In this document: one piece after another, positions 25,152-34,734 of the stretch
Numbering within the stretch: position 1 is the stretch's first letter
How the letters are laid out: every line of letters begins with the position of its first letter
From: UMGS172 sp045578845
Lineage (GTDB): Bacteria; Bacillota; Clostridia; Oscillospirales; Acutalibacteraceae
Direction of reading: 5' to 3'
DNA: 64,000 nucleotides
Assembly (NCBI GenBank): GCA_045578845.1
Contig: JAZNLA010000053.1
Coordinates: forward strand, 1-64,000
Notes under the pieces: generated by a model
What the model saw: only the letters and a program-made list of their open reading frames with translations
What the model was told of the DNA's origin: nothing
Database searches by the model: none
Made by a program: the position numbers and the translations under genes

Positions 25152-25822
25152 TACAATTCCTCATTATATATAATTTCTATTTCCCGTTCGCGTAAAAAAG
25201 ACTTTAACTGTGAAAAGGCAAAACCTTTGCGTAAAAAGTAGGCAAACATACGGTCAAAATCTTTTTTAGTGTTGAGTTTACCACTAAACCGTCGGTCAAA
25301 AATGTCGGCTATGGCAGTATCCGTATCATAATTGTCCTCTTGCATTTCCAACACTTGGTCTACCGTTTCGCGGTCTAACCCTTCGGCTAAAAGCATTTGT
25401 TTTGCAAGTTTTAGCGACACCTTTTTTTCGCAAAGCAACCGTTCCAAACGGCGAGAAGCATAGTCTTTATCATTGATAAGACCTAATTCTTCCATTCGGT
25501 CGGCAGCGGTAAGGCAGGCATATTCGGGAAATGCGGTACCAAGTTTTTTAATCAGTCCCGCTTTGGGTAAACTGCTTCTCGACAAATACCACATCGCCCT
25601 CGACTTTGCTCTTTTTATGTGCGACTTTGCGATTAAATCGACCAGTTCCTGCTCTGATATTTCGGTGCCGACCGAAATATGTTCGGTTTCGCAAAGTTCC
25701 GAGTCGATTGCAATTAACCCGACGGGGTCTATTTCGGCACCCAACTCTTTAGGGTCCGTTTCTTCATCAAACACTAACGCCGTAAGCGATTTACGACGGT
25801 GTTTAAGTTCTTTTACCTTCAT
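25151..25822 (-). CDS. recX: Regulatory protein RecX
   Basis: A 223-residue protein whose C-terminal 150 residues match RecX (SRAMWYLSRSSLPKAGLIKKL, positions about 96-116; LGLINDKDYASRRLE; DRMFAYFLRKGF). RecX binds RecA filaments and inhibits recombinase activity. The N-terminal part is less conserved. Its start overlaps the recA stop (TAATG), so synthesis is coupled to RecA. Confidence 0.92.
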   Translation of the reverse strand: MKVKELKHRRKSLTALVFDEETDPKELGAEIDPVGLIAIDSELCETEHISVGTEISEQELVDLIAKSHIKRAKSRAMWYLSRSSLPKAGLIKKLGTAFPEYACLTAADRMEELGLINDKDYASRRLERLLCEKKVSLKLAKQMLLAEGLDRETVDQVLEMQEDNYDTDTAIADIFDRRFSGKLNTKKDFDRMFAYFLRKGFAFSQLKSFLREREIEIIYNEEL

Positions 25823-26934
25823 TATTCGACATCAACATCAATATTGATTTTGGCTTTTCTTTTCGGGATTTCTTTTACTTCCTCGGCGACCGAGGGTGTA
25901 ACAGCAGGCTCTTCCTCTTTAGCCTTACCTTTCTTTAGTGCCGACGGCATTTCAGCCAATTTGGCACGGATTTTCGCCTCAATCTCGGCGGCAAGTTCGG
26001 GATGTTCGGCGATATAAGCCTTTGCATTATCCCTTCCCTGTGCAATCTTTTCGTCATTATACGAAATCCACGCACCCGAACGCTTTACAATGTCGTACTT
26101 AATACCGAGGTCAATGATTTCGCCCCAACGTGAAATACCCTGACCGTACATAATATCAAACTCAGCCTCTCTAAACGGAGGTGCAACCTTATTTTTAACA
26201 ACCTTTGCCTTGGTTTTACTGCCTACCATTTCGCCTGCAACCTTTATGGTTTCAACGCGGCGAATGTCAAGACGTACCGAGGCATAGAAACGCAAGGCTC
26301 TGCCGCCTGTAGTGGTTTCACTGCTGCCGTAAACTACGCCGACCTTGTCACGAAGTTGATTGATAAATATTGCGATACAGTTAGACTTTGAAATTGCACC
26401 CGCAAGTTTACGCAAAGCCTGTGACATAAGTCTTGCGTGAAGTCCCATGTGCGAGTCGCCCATTTCACCTTCAATTTCGGCTCTCGGCACCAATGCCGCA
26501 ACCGAGTCAATTACTACAACCTCAATGGCACCTGAACGAACCAATGCCTCGGTAATTTCCAAAGCCTGCTCGCCTGTGTCGGGCTGAGAAACCAGCATAG
26601 AGTCAATATCAACACCCAAACTTGCGGCATAAACGGGGTCAAGTGCGTGTTCAACGTCGATAAACGCAACCTCTCCGCCCATTTTTTGTGCTTCGGCGAT
26701 AACGTGAAGTGCAATAGTGGTTTTACCCGAAGACTCAGGTCCGAAAATTTCGACAATTCTGCCTTTAGGCAAACCGCCTATACCGAGTGCCGCGTCAAGA
26801 CCTATTGAGCCTGTCGAAATGTGGTCAACACTCATATGGGCGTTTTCGCCGAGTTTCATAATAGTGCCCTTACCGTAACTTTTCTCAATCTGTTCGAGAG
26901 CGGTCGCTAATGCTTTTGCTTTATCATCTGCCAT
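25822..26934 (-). CDS. recA: Recombinase RecA
   Basis: A 370-residue RecA: Walker A GPESSGKTT, the CLMSQ-like LMSQALRKLAG region, Walker B VVVIDSVAAL, loop L2 GGRALRFYASVRLD and NQLRDKVGV. The C-terminal tail is Lys/Glu-rich with an acidic end. It catalyses strand exchange and activates LexA self-cleavage. No CGAAC-N4-GTTCG LexA box is visible in the 44 bases upstream, where a different palindrome occurs, so SOS control may act from farther upstream or not at all. Confidence 0.97.
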   Translation of the reverse strand: MADDKAKALATALEQIEKSYGKGTIMKLGENAHMSVDHISTGSIGLDAALGIGGLPKGRIVEIFGPESSGKTTIALHVIAEAQKMGGEVAFIDVEHALDPVYAASLGVDIDSMLVSQPDTGEQALEITEALVRSGAIEVVVIDSVAALVPRAEIEGEMGDSHMGLHARLMSQALRKLAGAISKSNCIAIFINQLRDKVGVVYGSSETTTGGRALRFYASVRLDIRRVETIKVAGEMVGSKTKAKVVKNKVAPPFREAEFDIMYGQGISRWGEIIDLGIKYDIVKRSGAWISYNDEKIAQGRDNAKAYIAEHPELAAEIEAKIRAKLAEMPSALKKGKAKEEEPAVTPSVAEEVKEIPKRKAKINIDVDVE

Positions 26935-26960
26935 TTTAAATTTCTCCGTTTCATAATTTA

Positions 26961-26973
26961 CCCGAATTTCGGG
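26961..26973. repeat. Short palindrome upstream of recA
   Basis: CCCGAATTTCGGG is a 6-base inverted repeat with a single central base in the short prmC-recA gap. It could be a small operator or a weak hairpin; there is no U run. Confidence 0.3.
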
Positions 26974-26978
26974 ATTGT

Positions 26979-27764
26979 TTATTTTACTGCTGTTACTACC
27001 CTTGGATTGTTTCCCAGGTCATTAGTAACTTTAATTTCGCTGTAACCGTTTTGTTCCAATATATCTTTCACTTGTAATGACTGGTCAAAACCGATTTCAA
27101 AGGCTAAAATCCCGCCTTTTTTTAACACCGATTTCCATATCTTTGCAATAGTTCGGTAAAATATAAGTCCGTCTTGCCCGCCGTCTAACGCTGTTTTTGG
27201 CTCAAACTGTACTTCCCTTTGAAGTGTCGGCAAAATTTCGGTTTTTATATACGGGGGATTGCTGACTATTATATCGGCGGTTTCTTTAAAATCTTTCAAA
27301 TCTGCGGTCAGCACATCGGTTTCAACGATTTTTGCATTTGTGCCGTTTATCTCTATATTTTTTTTAAGATATTCTATCGCCTTTTTCTCTTTTTCAAAAA
27401 AGATGGCATGACCGCCCATTATCGACTGCAAGGCTATACCTATACAACCGCTGCCCGCACAAACATCGAAAATTTCGGGTGCTTCATTATCTCTCCACAG
27501 TTCTTTGACCACGTCTACGAGCGTTTCGGTGTCGGCTCTTGGGATTAGTACTCCGTCACCAACTAAAATGCGTTTGCCGTAAAATTCCCATTCGCCTAAA
27601 ATGTACTGTAAAGGGTACCCTTTGAGTCGTTTTTCGGCCATTCGCTTTGCTTGGTCGGGAGTTTTTGACGCACCTAAAATCTGCCTTGCCTCAAACCTTT
27701 CCGACTCAATCCCTGCGGATTTTAGTTTCTGCTCAATTGCCTTTTCCAGTATAAAATCGGTCAT
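26979..27764 (-). CDS. prmC: Release factor glutamine methyltransferase
   Basis: A 261-residue SAM methyltransferase with the PrmC (HemK) order: N-terminal helical domain with GYPLQYILGEWEFYG, VLIPRADTETLVD, motif I DVCAGSGCIGIAL and the catalytic IVSNPPYI. It methylates the GGQ glutamine of release factors RF1/RF2. No prfA is adjacent here, unlike in many Firmicutes. The start overlaps the yqhQ stop by 4 bases (ATGA). Confidence 0.95.
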   Translation of the reverse strand: MTDFILEKAIEQKLKSAGIESERFEARQILGASKTPDQAKRMAEKRLKGYPLQYILGEWEFYGKRILVGDGVLIPRADTETLVDVVKELWRDNEAPEIFDVCAGSGCIGIALQSIMGGHAIFFEKEKKAIEYLKKNIEINGTNAKIVETDVLTADLKDFKETADIIVSNPPYIKTEILPTLQREVQFEPKTALDGGQDGLIFYRTIAKIWKSVLKKGGILAFEIGFDQSLQVKDILEQNGYSEIKVTNDLGNNPRVVTAVK

Positions 27765-28831
27765 AATTCGTCAGACCCGTCCGACGGTATTACTTCTTGT
27801 ACCGCGGCAATGGCAATCTCTATCATTTTGCTGTCGGGTTCTTTGGTAGTAAGCCGCTGAATCCAAAGTCCCGGTGCGGCGATTGTGTGCGTCACAAAAT
27901 TATCGTACCTTCCGCAAACTTTTATAAGTTCATACCCAAGTCCGCAAATTACGGGCACAAGCAGGATTTTAATAGGTACCCACAGCATGTTATTGTCGGT
28001 TATAAATGTAGGTAAAAAAACCACCAAAACACTGCTTATAAGTATTCCTATGACAAGCATTAAAAACATAAACGAAGTGCCGCATCTCGGATGAAAGCGG
28101 GATTGCTTTTTGACATTTTCAACAGTTAGTTCCATGCCCTTTTCATAGCAGAAAATTGTTTTATGTTCGGCACCGTGGTACATAAACACACGTTTAATGT
28201 CCTTCTCAAAGGAAACCGCCGCCAAATAGCCTAAGAATAACAGCATTTTGACAACGCCCTCAATAACGCCTCTGAAATAGGTAAGATTATGTCCTGCGAG
28301 TGAATTTATACCCTTAAAAATAAGTGCCGGCAGGTACATAAACAGTACCACTGCCAAAACCACGCCAAGCACAGTGCCTATGACCATAGCCGAGCCGATT
28401 AAAACACTTTCGCCCTTACTTTTTTTGGTATCTTGAGCAAGAGTTAATTCTTGCTCACTATCTTGTTCGGTTAAAATCTCGGTATCAGGCTCTTTACCCT
28501 GCTTTTTTAAAGCTTTTTCTTTTTTCTTTTGTTCTTTTTTCAGTTTCTTCTGCCGTTCCTCTTCTTCCTCAAGTTCGGTAAATCCCGAAATGTCGGCTGA
28601 AGTCATCATAGCCTCATAACCCGTCACCATGGATTCGATTAAATTTACCATTCCCCTTATAACGGGCAGACCGAAGAAGGAATATTTATCCTTTAAATGT
28701 TTTTCCTTGACCTCGGAAATATCAATACTTCCGTCCTTTTTTCTTACAGCCATGGCGGTTTTTTGAGGACCTTTCATCATAATGCCCTCAATGAGTGCCT
28801 GACCGCCTATCGACGTTTTTTTAATTGCCAT
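27761..28831 (-). CDS. DUF1385 (YqhQ-like) membrane protein
   Basis: A 356-residue protein of the DUF1385/YqhQ family: GGQALIEGIMMKGP at the N-terminus, YHGAEHKTIFCYEKG, HPRCGTSFMF and the C-terminal LWIQRLTTKEPDSKMIEIAI. About four hydrophobic helices are present. A highly charged Lys/Glu insertion (about residues 85-125) separates the N-terminal motif from the membrane part and looks like a coiled coil. Biochemical function is unknown. Its location upstream of prmC is common in Clostridia, where prfA often follows. Confidence 0.9.
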   Translation of the reverse strand: MAIKKTSIGGQALIEGIMMKGPQKTAMAVRKKDGSIDISEVKEKHLKDKYSFFGLPVIRGMVNLIESMVTGYEAMMTSADISGFTELEEEEERQKKLKKEQKKKEKALKKQGKEPDTEILTEQDSEQELTLAQDTKKSKGESVLIGSAMVIGTVLGVVLAVVLFMYLPALIFKGINSLAGHNLTYFRGVIEGVVKMLLFLGYLAAVSFEKDIKRVFMYHGAEHKTIFCYEKGMELTVENVKKQSRFHPRCGTSFMFLMLVIGILISSVLVVFLPTFITDNNMLWVPIKILLVPVICGLGYELIKVCGRYDNFVTHTIAAPGLWIQRLTTKEPDSKMIEIAIAAVQEVIPSDGSDEL

Positions 28832-30293
28832 TTATATCCTCTTTCTCTTGGGGCGGGAAGATAACCTCGGTTATTTCGTCAGGTTGTTCAATAATAGTCG
28901 GTAAAACCACCGTAATCGTTGTGCCCTCGCCCTCGGTACTTTCGACAAACAAAAGACCGTTATGCTGTTTTATGATTTCGTCAGCGACCGCAAGTCCTAT
29001 TCCCGACCCGCGAACGTTGTTGTTAGCCTTGTAAAACTTCTCTTTTATGTGGTTTATATCTTTGCTCGGTATTCCGCAACCGGTATCGCCTATGGTTATG
29101 CGTATACAAGCCTCTTCGTTAAATGCCGATACTACAATATGACCGCCTTGGTCGGTGTATTTTACGGCGTTATCTATAATATTTATGAAAACCTGTTTGA
29201 TACGGTCGCGGTCAGCCATGATGTTTTCACTTTCACCGGGGTTTACAAACACCACCGACTGCTTTTTCTGAGCCGCTATCTCCTTATACATATCAACCAC
29301 ATCGCCGATAATATCAAGCGGATTGCAAACCGACGGCGAAATGGTAAGTTTGCCCGATTCGATACGGGAAAAGTCGAGCAATTCCTCAACCAAACTTGAT
29401 AGCCTGTCGGCTTCGCCGAGCATTATATCAATGCCTTTTTTTACCACTTCATCATCTTCGCCTACCGAAACTCTTACCGTTTCGCCCCAGCCTTTTATGG
29501 CAGTCAGCGGTGTTCTGAGTTCGTGCGAAACCGAAGAAATAAAATCGTTTTTAAGATTTTCGGCATTTTCAAGTTCCGACGCCATATAATTTATGGTGTC
29601 ACAAAGTTCGCCGATTTCATTATTTTGCTTAACTGTAAGCCTTGCGTTAAGGTCACCGCCTGCGATTTTACGGGCAGTAGTTGTAACGTCACGCACGGGC
29701 CTTACAATTGAGTTTATGAAGAAAATTCCCAATATTAGTGAAAATACAAAGAACAAAATACCGACTGCTATTGCAATACCGAGTATGGCTCCGAAACCGT
29801 CCATAACCTCTTCCATGGAAACTATGACCCTGTAGGCACCGTTTGAGCCGTAACCTAAATCAGGCAAAACGGTGGTAAATGCCAAAACCTTTTCGCGGTT
29901 GGAATTTTTACCGTACCATGATGCAGTACCCTGCTTTACAACCGCCTCGCTATAGTCGGTTGCCTCTTTAAAAGCACCTTTTGACGCGAAACCGTTGGTT
30001 GTGACCAGCATATTTCCGTATCGGTCATAAATTTGCACTTCAACCTTATCGCGAAATTGAAAATTCTGTGCATAACCTCTTGCGGCGGCGGAGAAACCAT
30101 TTTCATCGCTAAGCGACAGCACGTTTATATCACGCACATAGTCGGCGGCACAGTCAATAACCTCATTTTTATAGTAGTTAAAAAGTGCTACGCCGAGGCA
30201 GATTTCTCCTATTGCTATAATAAGCAAAACCACCGGCATAATATTAAGCAGCCAAGTTCTCGTTATGCTATGCAGTTTAAGGTCTATGTTCAC
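28821..30293 (-). CDS. Membrane sensor histidine kinase
   Basis: A 490-residue two-component kinase. Helix 1 is at about residues 13-35, then an extracytoplasmic sensor region of about 130 residues, helix 2 at about 170-195, HAMP, HisKA with the phosphoacceptor His (about 256) in SSVSHELRTPL, and HATPase_c with N-box INIIDNAVKYT, GDTGCGIP and GSGIGLAVADEII. The sensor region has no domain I recognise. The start is GTG with GGGGGTG 6 bases upstream. It follows the response regulator and a lipoprotein gene in the same direction. Confidence 0.93.
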   Translation of the reverse strand: MNIDLKLHSITRTWLLNIMPVVLLIIAIGEICLGVALFNYYKNEVIDCAADYVRDINVLSLSDENGFSAAARGYAQNFQFRDKVEVQIYDRYGNMLVTTNGFASKGAFKEATDYSEAVVKQGTASWYGKNSNREKVLAFTTVLPDLGYGSNGAYRVIVSMEEVMDGFGAILGIAIAVGILFFVFSLILGIFFINSIVRPVRDVTTTARKIAGGDLNARLTVKQNNEIGELCDTINYMASELENAENLKNDFISSVSHELRTPLTAIKGWGETVRVSVGEDDEVVKKGIDIMLGEADRLSSLVEELLDFSRIESGKLTISPSVCNPLDIIGDVVDMYKEIAAQKKQSVVFVNPGESENIMADRDRIKQVFINIIDNAVKYTDQGGHIVVSAFNEEACIRITIGDTGCGIPSKDINHIKEKFYKANNNVRGSGIGLAVADEIIKQHNGLLFVESTEGEGTTITVVLPTIIEQPDEITEVIFPPQEKEDINGN

Positions 30294-30335
30294 GGTTTCA
30301 CCCCCCTTTTTTTGAAAAAGGATTATCTTAAAAAT

Positions 30336-31037
30336 TTAGCCTATACTCCACTTATAGCCCATACCCCAAACGGTTATGAGATGTTTAGGGTTAGACGGTT
30401 CGTCCTCGATTTTCATACGGAGTCTTCTTATATTAACATCGACAATTTTTTCTTCGCCGAAATACGACTCGCCCCAAACGCGGGTTAAAATGTCAGTCCT
30501 ATCAAGCGGTGTATCGGGATTTGTGAAAAGATACTCGATAATTTGAAACTCAACCTGTGTAAGTTCAATATTTCGGTCGTTTTTGGAAAGTGTACGGCGA
30601 CGCATATTAAGGACAAACTCACCATGGCGAATTTCCTCAGAAAGTTCGCGGTTTTTGGAATTATTAAGTTCAATTCGGCGGTAAAGCGAATCGACCCTTG
30701 CGTTAAGTTCTGTAGGACTGAACGGCTTTGTAATATAATCGTCGGCACCCTGCATAAGACCGCTTACCTTATCCATTTCTTGGGTACGTGCAGTCAGCAT
30801 TATTATGCCGAGTTCGGGCGAACGCTTACGCAGTTCTTTACAAAGGGTAAACCCGTCAATTCCGGGCATAGTAATATCCAAAAGTGCTATACAGAAACCG
30901 TCAGGATCGTTGTCGTAAATAGCAAGTGCCTCTTCGCCTGAGCCTGCCTCGACCGTTTCGTAACCGACACGTCTTAGATTTATAACCTCAAACTCTCTTA
31001 TATTCTGCTCATCTTCTACAATTAGGATTCTTTTCAA
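30336..31037 (-). CDS. OmpR/PhoB-family response regulator
   Basis: A 233-residue regulator: receiver domain with D9/E8 acidic pocket, phosphoacceptor D54 in LLDITMPGIDG, and K104-like Lys in YITKPFSPTEL; C-terminal winged HTH ending DVNIRRLRMKIED and WGMGYKW. It partners the kinase encoded 42 bases downstream. The start is TTG, with GGGGGA 6 bases upstream; no suitable ATG exists. Confidence 0.94.
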   Translation of the reverse strand: MKRILIVEDEQNIREFEVINLRRVGYETVEAGSGEEALAIYDNDPDGFCIALLDITMPGIDGFTLCKELRKRSPELGIIMLTARTQEMDKVSGLMQGADDYITKPFSPTELNARVDSLYRRIELNNSKNRELSEEIRHGEFVLNMRRRTLSKNDRNIELTQVEFQIIEYLFTNPDTPLDRTDILTRVWGESYFGEEKIVDVNIRRLRMKIEDEPSNPKHLITVWGMGYKWSIG

Positions 31038-31051
31038 TCTAAATCCCCCTT

Positions 31052-32383
31052 TTATGAACCTTTTGTTTCATCAATAAGTTTAAAATTATTCTTAATATAA
31101 TCCTCACCGGGGTTTAAAGCACTTCCTCCGAGTTTTGCAACAAAAATTTCTTTGGAAGTCCGTGCTATTTCAAAATATCCTTCATATTCAGCGGCAAAGC
31201 CTTTAAAGTTTTCGAGATTTAGCACCTGCACCCTTAAAATTTCTTCGCCGACCGACTGCTCGTCACCGTTCCAACGAACGAAACTTCTCTGCCTTGTTTC
31301 AGTGTTACGAGTTACGGTAAAATTATTTATCCAATCGCTTGGCACAACCAAATAATAACCGTCGGTATAGTTTATAACCGTACTGCTTATCGGCGTAAAT
31401 ACACTGCCGTCAAAACTGTTCCATGTGGTCATATAGGCACTGTCGGTTTCTGATGTTCCGTCGGCTACCGGCAAGCGTGCGGTCAGCGGTATATCAACCG
31501 AGCCGTCACCGTTAATATCGCCCGAATGAATTGATGCCGCACGCAAAGTTTCTGTATTCTCGTTAAGACTTCCTTCGCCGCTGTCAAAGACATTTACAAG
31601 CGTTCCGTCACGGACACATAACACCTCGGTTATAAGTCCCGTTGATTTATCCGCATCAATGAAAAGTGCGGGATTGCCGTCTGTAAACTTGGACTGCTTA
31701 GGCTCATAATATGCGGTAACATTGCCGTCAAGCGAGCAAGAATCAACCCCTGTAAACCCTGTATCGGTCAATGCCAAAAGTGTCGCTTTGGCAGTCTTTT
31801 TCTCGGTGTCAAGCGATACGGCAACAATTTCATAAACACCGTCATTATCAAAATCGCAGGTGGAAAACACCGAATAATCGGCACTTGTAACCTCGGATAA
31901 AATTCCAGAGTTTATTTCATAAATCGAAATCTTTTTATCCACTGCCGAATACCTTGACCAACTGACTATGATTTTAGGTATACCGCTGCGGTCTAAATTT
32001 GCAAATTCAACCGATTCAACGCCCGAACCGCCGACCTCAATGTCCGACACCGAAACCCAACCTTTGGAATCGGTCCAGCGGATATAGTTTATATGCATAA
32101 CGGTGGTCTTATCATCGGTACTTGTGCTATAGAACGAAAACACCTCGGTCTTGCCGTCGCCGTCTAAATCTTTAGTGACAATAGCCGAACGGTAGTTGCC
32201 CGAAGACGGGTAGACAAGGTTAAGTCTTCCGCCGACATTTTTTTCCAATGTTTTTTGAATTTCGTAAAGTTCACCCGACGGTTTAGGAGGCGACAGGCTG
32301 TCAGCAATATTAACCCCGAATTCGCAGGAACAAAACACACACATAATAATAACCGTTAGAAAAGCCATTGCAAATCGTTTCAT
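31052..32383 (-). CDS. Lipoprotein with FG-GAP/VCBS-like repeats
   Basis: A 443-residue exported lipoprotein (lipobox VFCSC). It contains several D-x-D-x-D-G calcium-loop repeats typical of FG-GAP/VCBS beta-propellers: DLDGDGKTEV, DFDNDGVYEI and GDINGDGSVDI. The chosen ATG has GGGAGG about 10 bases upstream; a GTG three codons earlier touches the ribosome binding site. It is first in an operon with the response regulator (14-base gap) and the kinase, so it may be an extracytoplasmic accessory to the sensor. No enzymatic motif is seen. Confidence 0.8.
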   Translation of the reverse strand: MKRFAMAFLTVIIMCVFCSCEFGVNIADSLSPPKPSGELYEIQKTLEKNVGGRLNLVYPSSGNYRSAIVTKDLDGDGKTEVFSFYSTSTDDKTTVMHINYIRWTDSKGWVSVSDIEVGGSGVESVEFANLDRSGIPKIIVSWSRYSAVDKKISIYEINSGILSEVTSADYSVFSTCDFDNDGVYEIVAVSLDTEKKTAKATLLALTDTGFTGVDSCSLDGNVTAYYEPKQSKFTDGNPALFIDADKSTGLITEVLCVRDGTLVNVFDSGEGSLNENTETLRAASIHSGDINGDGSVDIPLTARLPVADGTSETDSAYMTTWNSFDGSVFTPISSTVINYTDGYYLVVPSDWINNFTVTRNTETRQRSFVRWNGDEQSVGEEILRVQVLNLENFKGFAAEYEGYFEIARTSKEIFVAKLGGSALNPGEDYIKNNFKLIDETKGS

Positions 32384-32430
32384 ATACAGCACACCTCCCT
32401 TAAAGACAGTACATAAATTTATACAGATAA

Positions 32431-32436
32431 ATTATA
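32431..32436 (-). promoter_or_regulatory. -10 box of the lipoprotein-response regulator-kinase operon
   Basis: A perfect TATAAT on the minus strand with TGTG just upstream (extended -10), 48 bases before the start codon. No good -35 box is visible. Confidence 0.5.
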
Positions 32437-32540
32437 ACACAACTGTTACCGAAATGACACATATTTTTCAAAAATTTTTATTAAAATTTCGTGAAATTAT
32501 AATTTACAGTGATAAAACTTTAAAAAATATAACAGAAACC

Positions 32541-32569
32541 TTGAAACAAACGGGAAATAATGATATATT
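32541..32569 (+). promoter_or_regulatory. Promoter of the NatAB-like exporter operon
   Basis: TTGAAA and TATATT are separated by 17 bases, about 28 bases before the ATG of the ATPase gene. Confidence 0.6.
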
Positions 32570-32597
32570 TATCTCAAATCAAAGGCGGGGTGATAAG

Positions 32598-33488
32598 ATG
32601 TTGCTTGAATTTAAAAACATAACCAAAAACTTCGGTGACACTAAGGTTTTAAAGGGTGTTTCGTTTAGTGCAAAAAGCGGCAGTGCCATTGGACTGCTCG
32701 GCAGAAACGGTGCGGGCAAAACAACCTTAATTCGCATACTAATGGGCGTTTTCGCTTCGGACAGCGGTGAGGTTTTAATCGACGGCAAACCCATTGACCG
32801 AAAAAACATCAGTATCGGCTATCTGCCCGAAGAAAGAGGTCTTTACCCCAAAAAGAAAATTATAGACCAACTCGTCTTTTTTGCCATGCTTAAAGGTATG
32901 AAACGGTGCGACGCCATACGCGAAGTTAACAACCTTCTATCTAAACTCGGTATACAAGAATACCGCGACCGCCGACTTGACACGCTTTCAAAAGGCAACC
33001 AGCAAAAAATTCAACTTATAACCGCACTTGTCCACAACCCCGATATTATCGTATTAGATGAACCTTTTTCGGGACTTGACCCCGTAAATGCACTTCTTTT
33101 AAAAAATGTTATCCAGGGTGAAATTGAGAAAGGGAAAATCGTGTTATTCTCAAGCCACCAAATGAATTACATTGAGGAATTTTGCGACTCGGTTGCGATT
33201 TTACACCGCGGGAAGGTAGTACTAAGAGGTACATTGCAAGAAATTAAGCAAAGTTATCCCAAAAACCGCTTAATAGTACGGTCAAAAGATTTTAAACAAG
33301 TTTTGAGTGACGAAAACGGCATTTTACAAAACGACGGCAGTGTTTTAATCACTTTAAAAGATGATTTTGAAAAGACCGAAAAAATAAAGCACCTTGCCGA
33401 AAACTATGATGTTGACGAAATTTCGGTATGTTTGCCGTCGCTTTCCGATATTTTTATCGGGGTTGCGGGTGAGGAGGACAAAAAATGA
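32598..33488 (+). CDS. ABC exporter ATP-binding protein (NatA-like)
   Basis: A 296-residue ABC ATPase: Walker A LLGRNGAGKTTLIRI, the YLPEERGLYPKK Q-loop region typical of NatA/EcsA-type exporters, signature LSKGNQQKIQL, Walker B IIVLDEPFSGLDP and switch SSHQMN. A C-terminal domain of about 80 residues follows. The ATG at 32598 is preceded by GGGGTG; the frame extends 48 codons upstream but that part is promoter DNA. Its stop overlaps the permease start (ATGA). The pair probably exports sodium ions, a drug or a peptide. Confidence 0.9.
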   Translation: MLLEFKNITKNFGDTKVLKGVSFSAKSGSAIGLLGRNGAGKTTLIRILMGVFASDSGEVLIDGKPIDRKNISIGYLPEERGLYPKKKIIDQLVFFAMLKGMKRCDAIREVNNLLSKLGIQEYRDRRLDTLSKGNQQKIQLITALVHNPDIIVLDEPFSGLDPVNALLLKNVIQGEIEKGKIVLFSSHQMNYIEEFCDSVAILHRGKVVLRGTLQEIKQSYPKNRLIVRSKDFKQVLSDENGILQNDGSVLITLKDDFEKTEKIKHLAENYDVDEISVCLPSLSDIFIGVAGEEDKK

Positions 33489-34717
33489 AACAGTTTGTTG
33501 TAATATTCCTCTTTGAACTGAAAAATTATTTCAAAAACAAAACCTTTATAGGCGTAACCGTGGCATTAATGTTACTTATCGCAGGTGTTATGTTTTTTCC
33601 GAGGATAACCGAAAATTTTAACACGCAAGATAAAAATGACACCAAGCCCGTCATGGCGGTTGCAGTGGAAAATTCCGATTTGACCGCGGTTGCCGACGCT
33701 TTAGCCAGCGGTTTTTTCGACTGTGAAACAGTGTATTTTGAAAAAGTGACCGCCGACGAAATACGCTTAAAGGTTGAAAACGAAGAAGTGGACTGTGCCT
33801 TTTATTTAACCTCGCCCACTTCGTACACCTATTTTGTTAAAAATATGTCGCTTTACGACCAAAACACCGCTATTGCCGACAGTGTTTTAAACGAGTACCA
33901 CCGCCGCTCGTCATTGCTTGACTTAGGGCTTACCAATGAACAGGTGGGTTCTATTTTAAACGCACCGATTTCGGGCACCACTGAAAATCTGGGCAAGGAC
34001 CAAATGAGCAGTTTCTTCTATACCTACATTATGATTTTTGCACTTTACATGGTGATTTTACTGTACGGACAAATGGTGGCTTCGGGTGTTGCAACCGAAA
34101 AAAGTTCAAGGGCTATGGAGGTTTTAATCACCAGTGCCAAACCCGTTTCCATGATGTTCGGCAAGGTAATCTCCGCCTGTCTTGCGGGGCTTACACAACT
34201 GCTTACTGTCTTCGGCTCGGCATTCGTTTTTTACGGATTTAACAAAAAATACTGGTCGGACAACGCAATCATCTGCTCTATATTCGATATACCTTTAGAC
34301 CTGCTCATTTTTATGACTATATTCTTTGTGTTGGGATTTTTAATCTACGCATTTTTGTACGGTGCTATCGGCTCTACAGTTTCGAAATTGGAAGACCTCA
34401 ACACCGCAGTAATGCCTGTCACAATGCTTTTTATAGTGGCATTTATGGTGGTTATGTTCTCAATGACCGGCGGTAATATTGACAACACCTTAATGAAAGT
34501 ATGCTCTTTTATCCCCTTCACCTCACCCATGGCTATGTTTACGCGAATTGCCATGAGTACGGTGCCCGCGTGGGAAATTGCCGTTTCGCTTTTAATTTTA
34601 GTTTTGTCGGTCTTCGGTATAGGGTATATAGCCGCAAAAATCTACCGCATCGGTGTACTGCTGTACGGAACAAAACTCACGCCTAAGGATATCATAAAAT
34701 CCATTAAAAATTCTTAA
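33485..34717 (+). CDS. ABC-2 type exporter permease (NatB-like)
   Basis: A 410-residue membrane protein: one helix near the N-terminus (about 20-38), an extracytoplasmic domain of about 140 residues, then five to six helices in the C-terminal half. The ATEKSSRAMEVLITSAKP motif between helices is the hallmark of NatB/YhaP-type ABC-2 permeases. It forms the membrane part of the exporter whose ATPase is encoded by the overlapping upstream gene. Substrate is unknown. Confidence 0.9.
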   Translation: MKQFVVIFLFELKNYFKNKTFIGVTVALMLLIAGVMFFPRITENFNTQDKNDTKPVMAVAVENSDLTAVADALASGFFDCETVYFEKVTADEIRLKVENEEVDCAFYLTSPTSYTYFVKNMSLYDQNTAIADSVLNEYHRRSSLLDLGLTNEQVGSILNAPISGTTENLGKDQMSSFFYTYIMIFALYMVILLYGQMVASGVATEKSSRAMEVLITSAKPVSMMFGKVISACLAGLTQLLTVFGSAFVFYGFNKKYWSDNAIICSIFDIPLDLLIFMTIFFVLGFLIYAFLYGAIGSTVSKLEDLNTAVMPVTMLFIVAFMVVMFSMTGGNIDNTLMKVCSFIPFTSPMAMFTRIAMSTVPAWEIAVSLLILVLSVFGIGYIAAKIYRIGVLLYGTKLTPKDIIKSIKNS

Positions 34718-34734
34718 AATTTATGCAAAAATTT

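Noticed and set aside
26935..26978. LexA box before recA
   Set aside because: No CGAAC-N4-GTTCG match; only a CCCGAA/TTCGGG palindrome is seen.
32454..32597. N-terminal extension of the NatA-like ATPase
   Set aside because: The extra 48 codons cover the promoter and have no homology; the ATG at 32598 has a strong ribosome binding site and begins the ABC domain.
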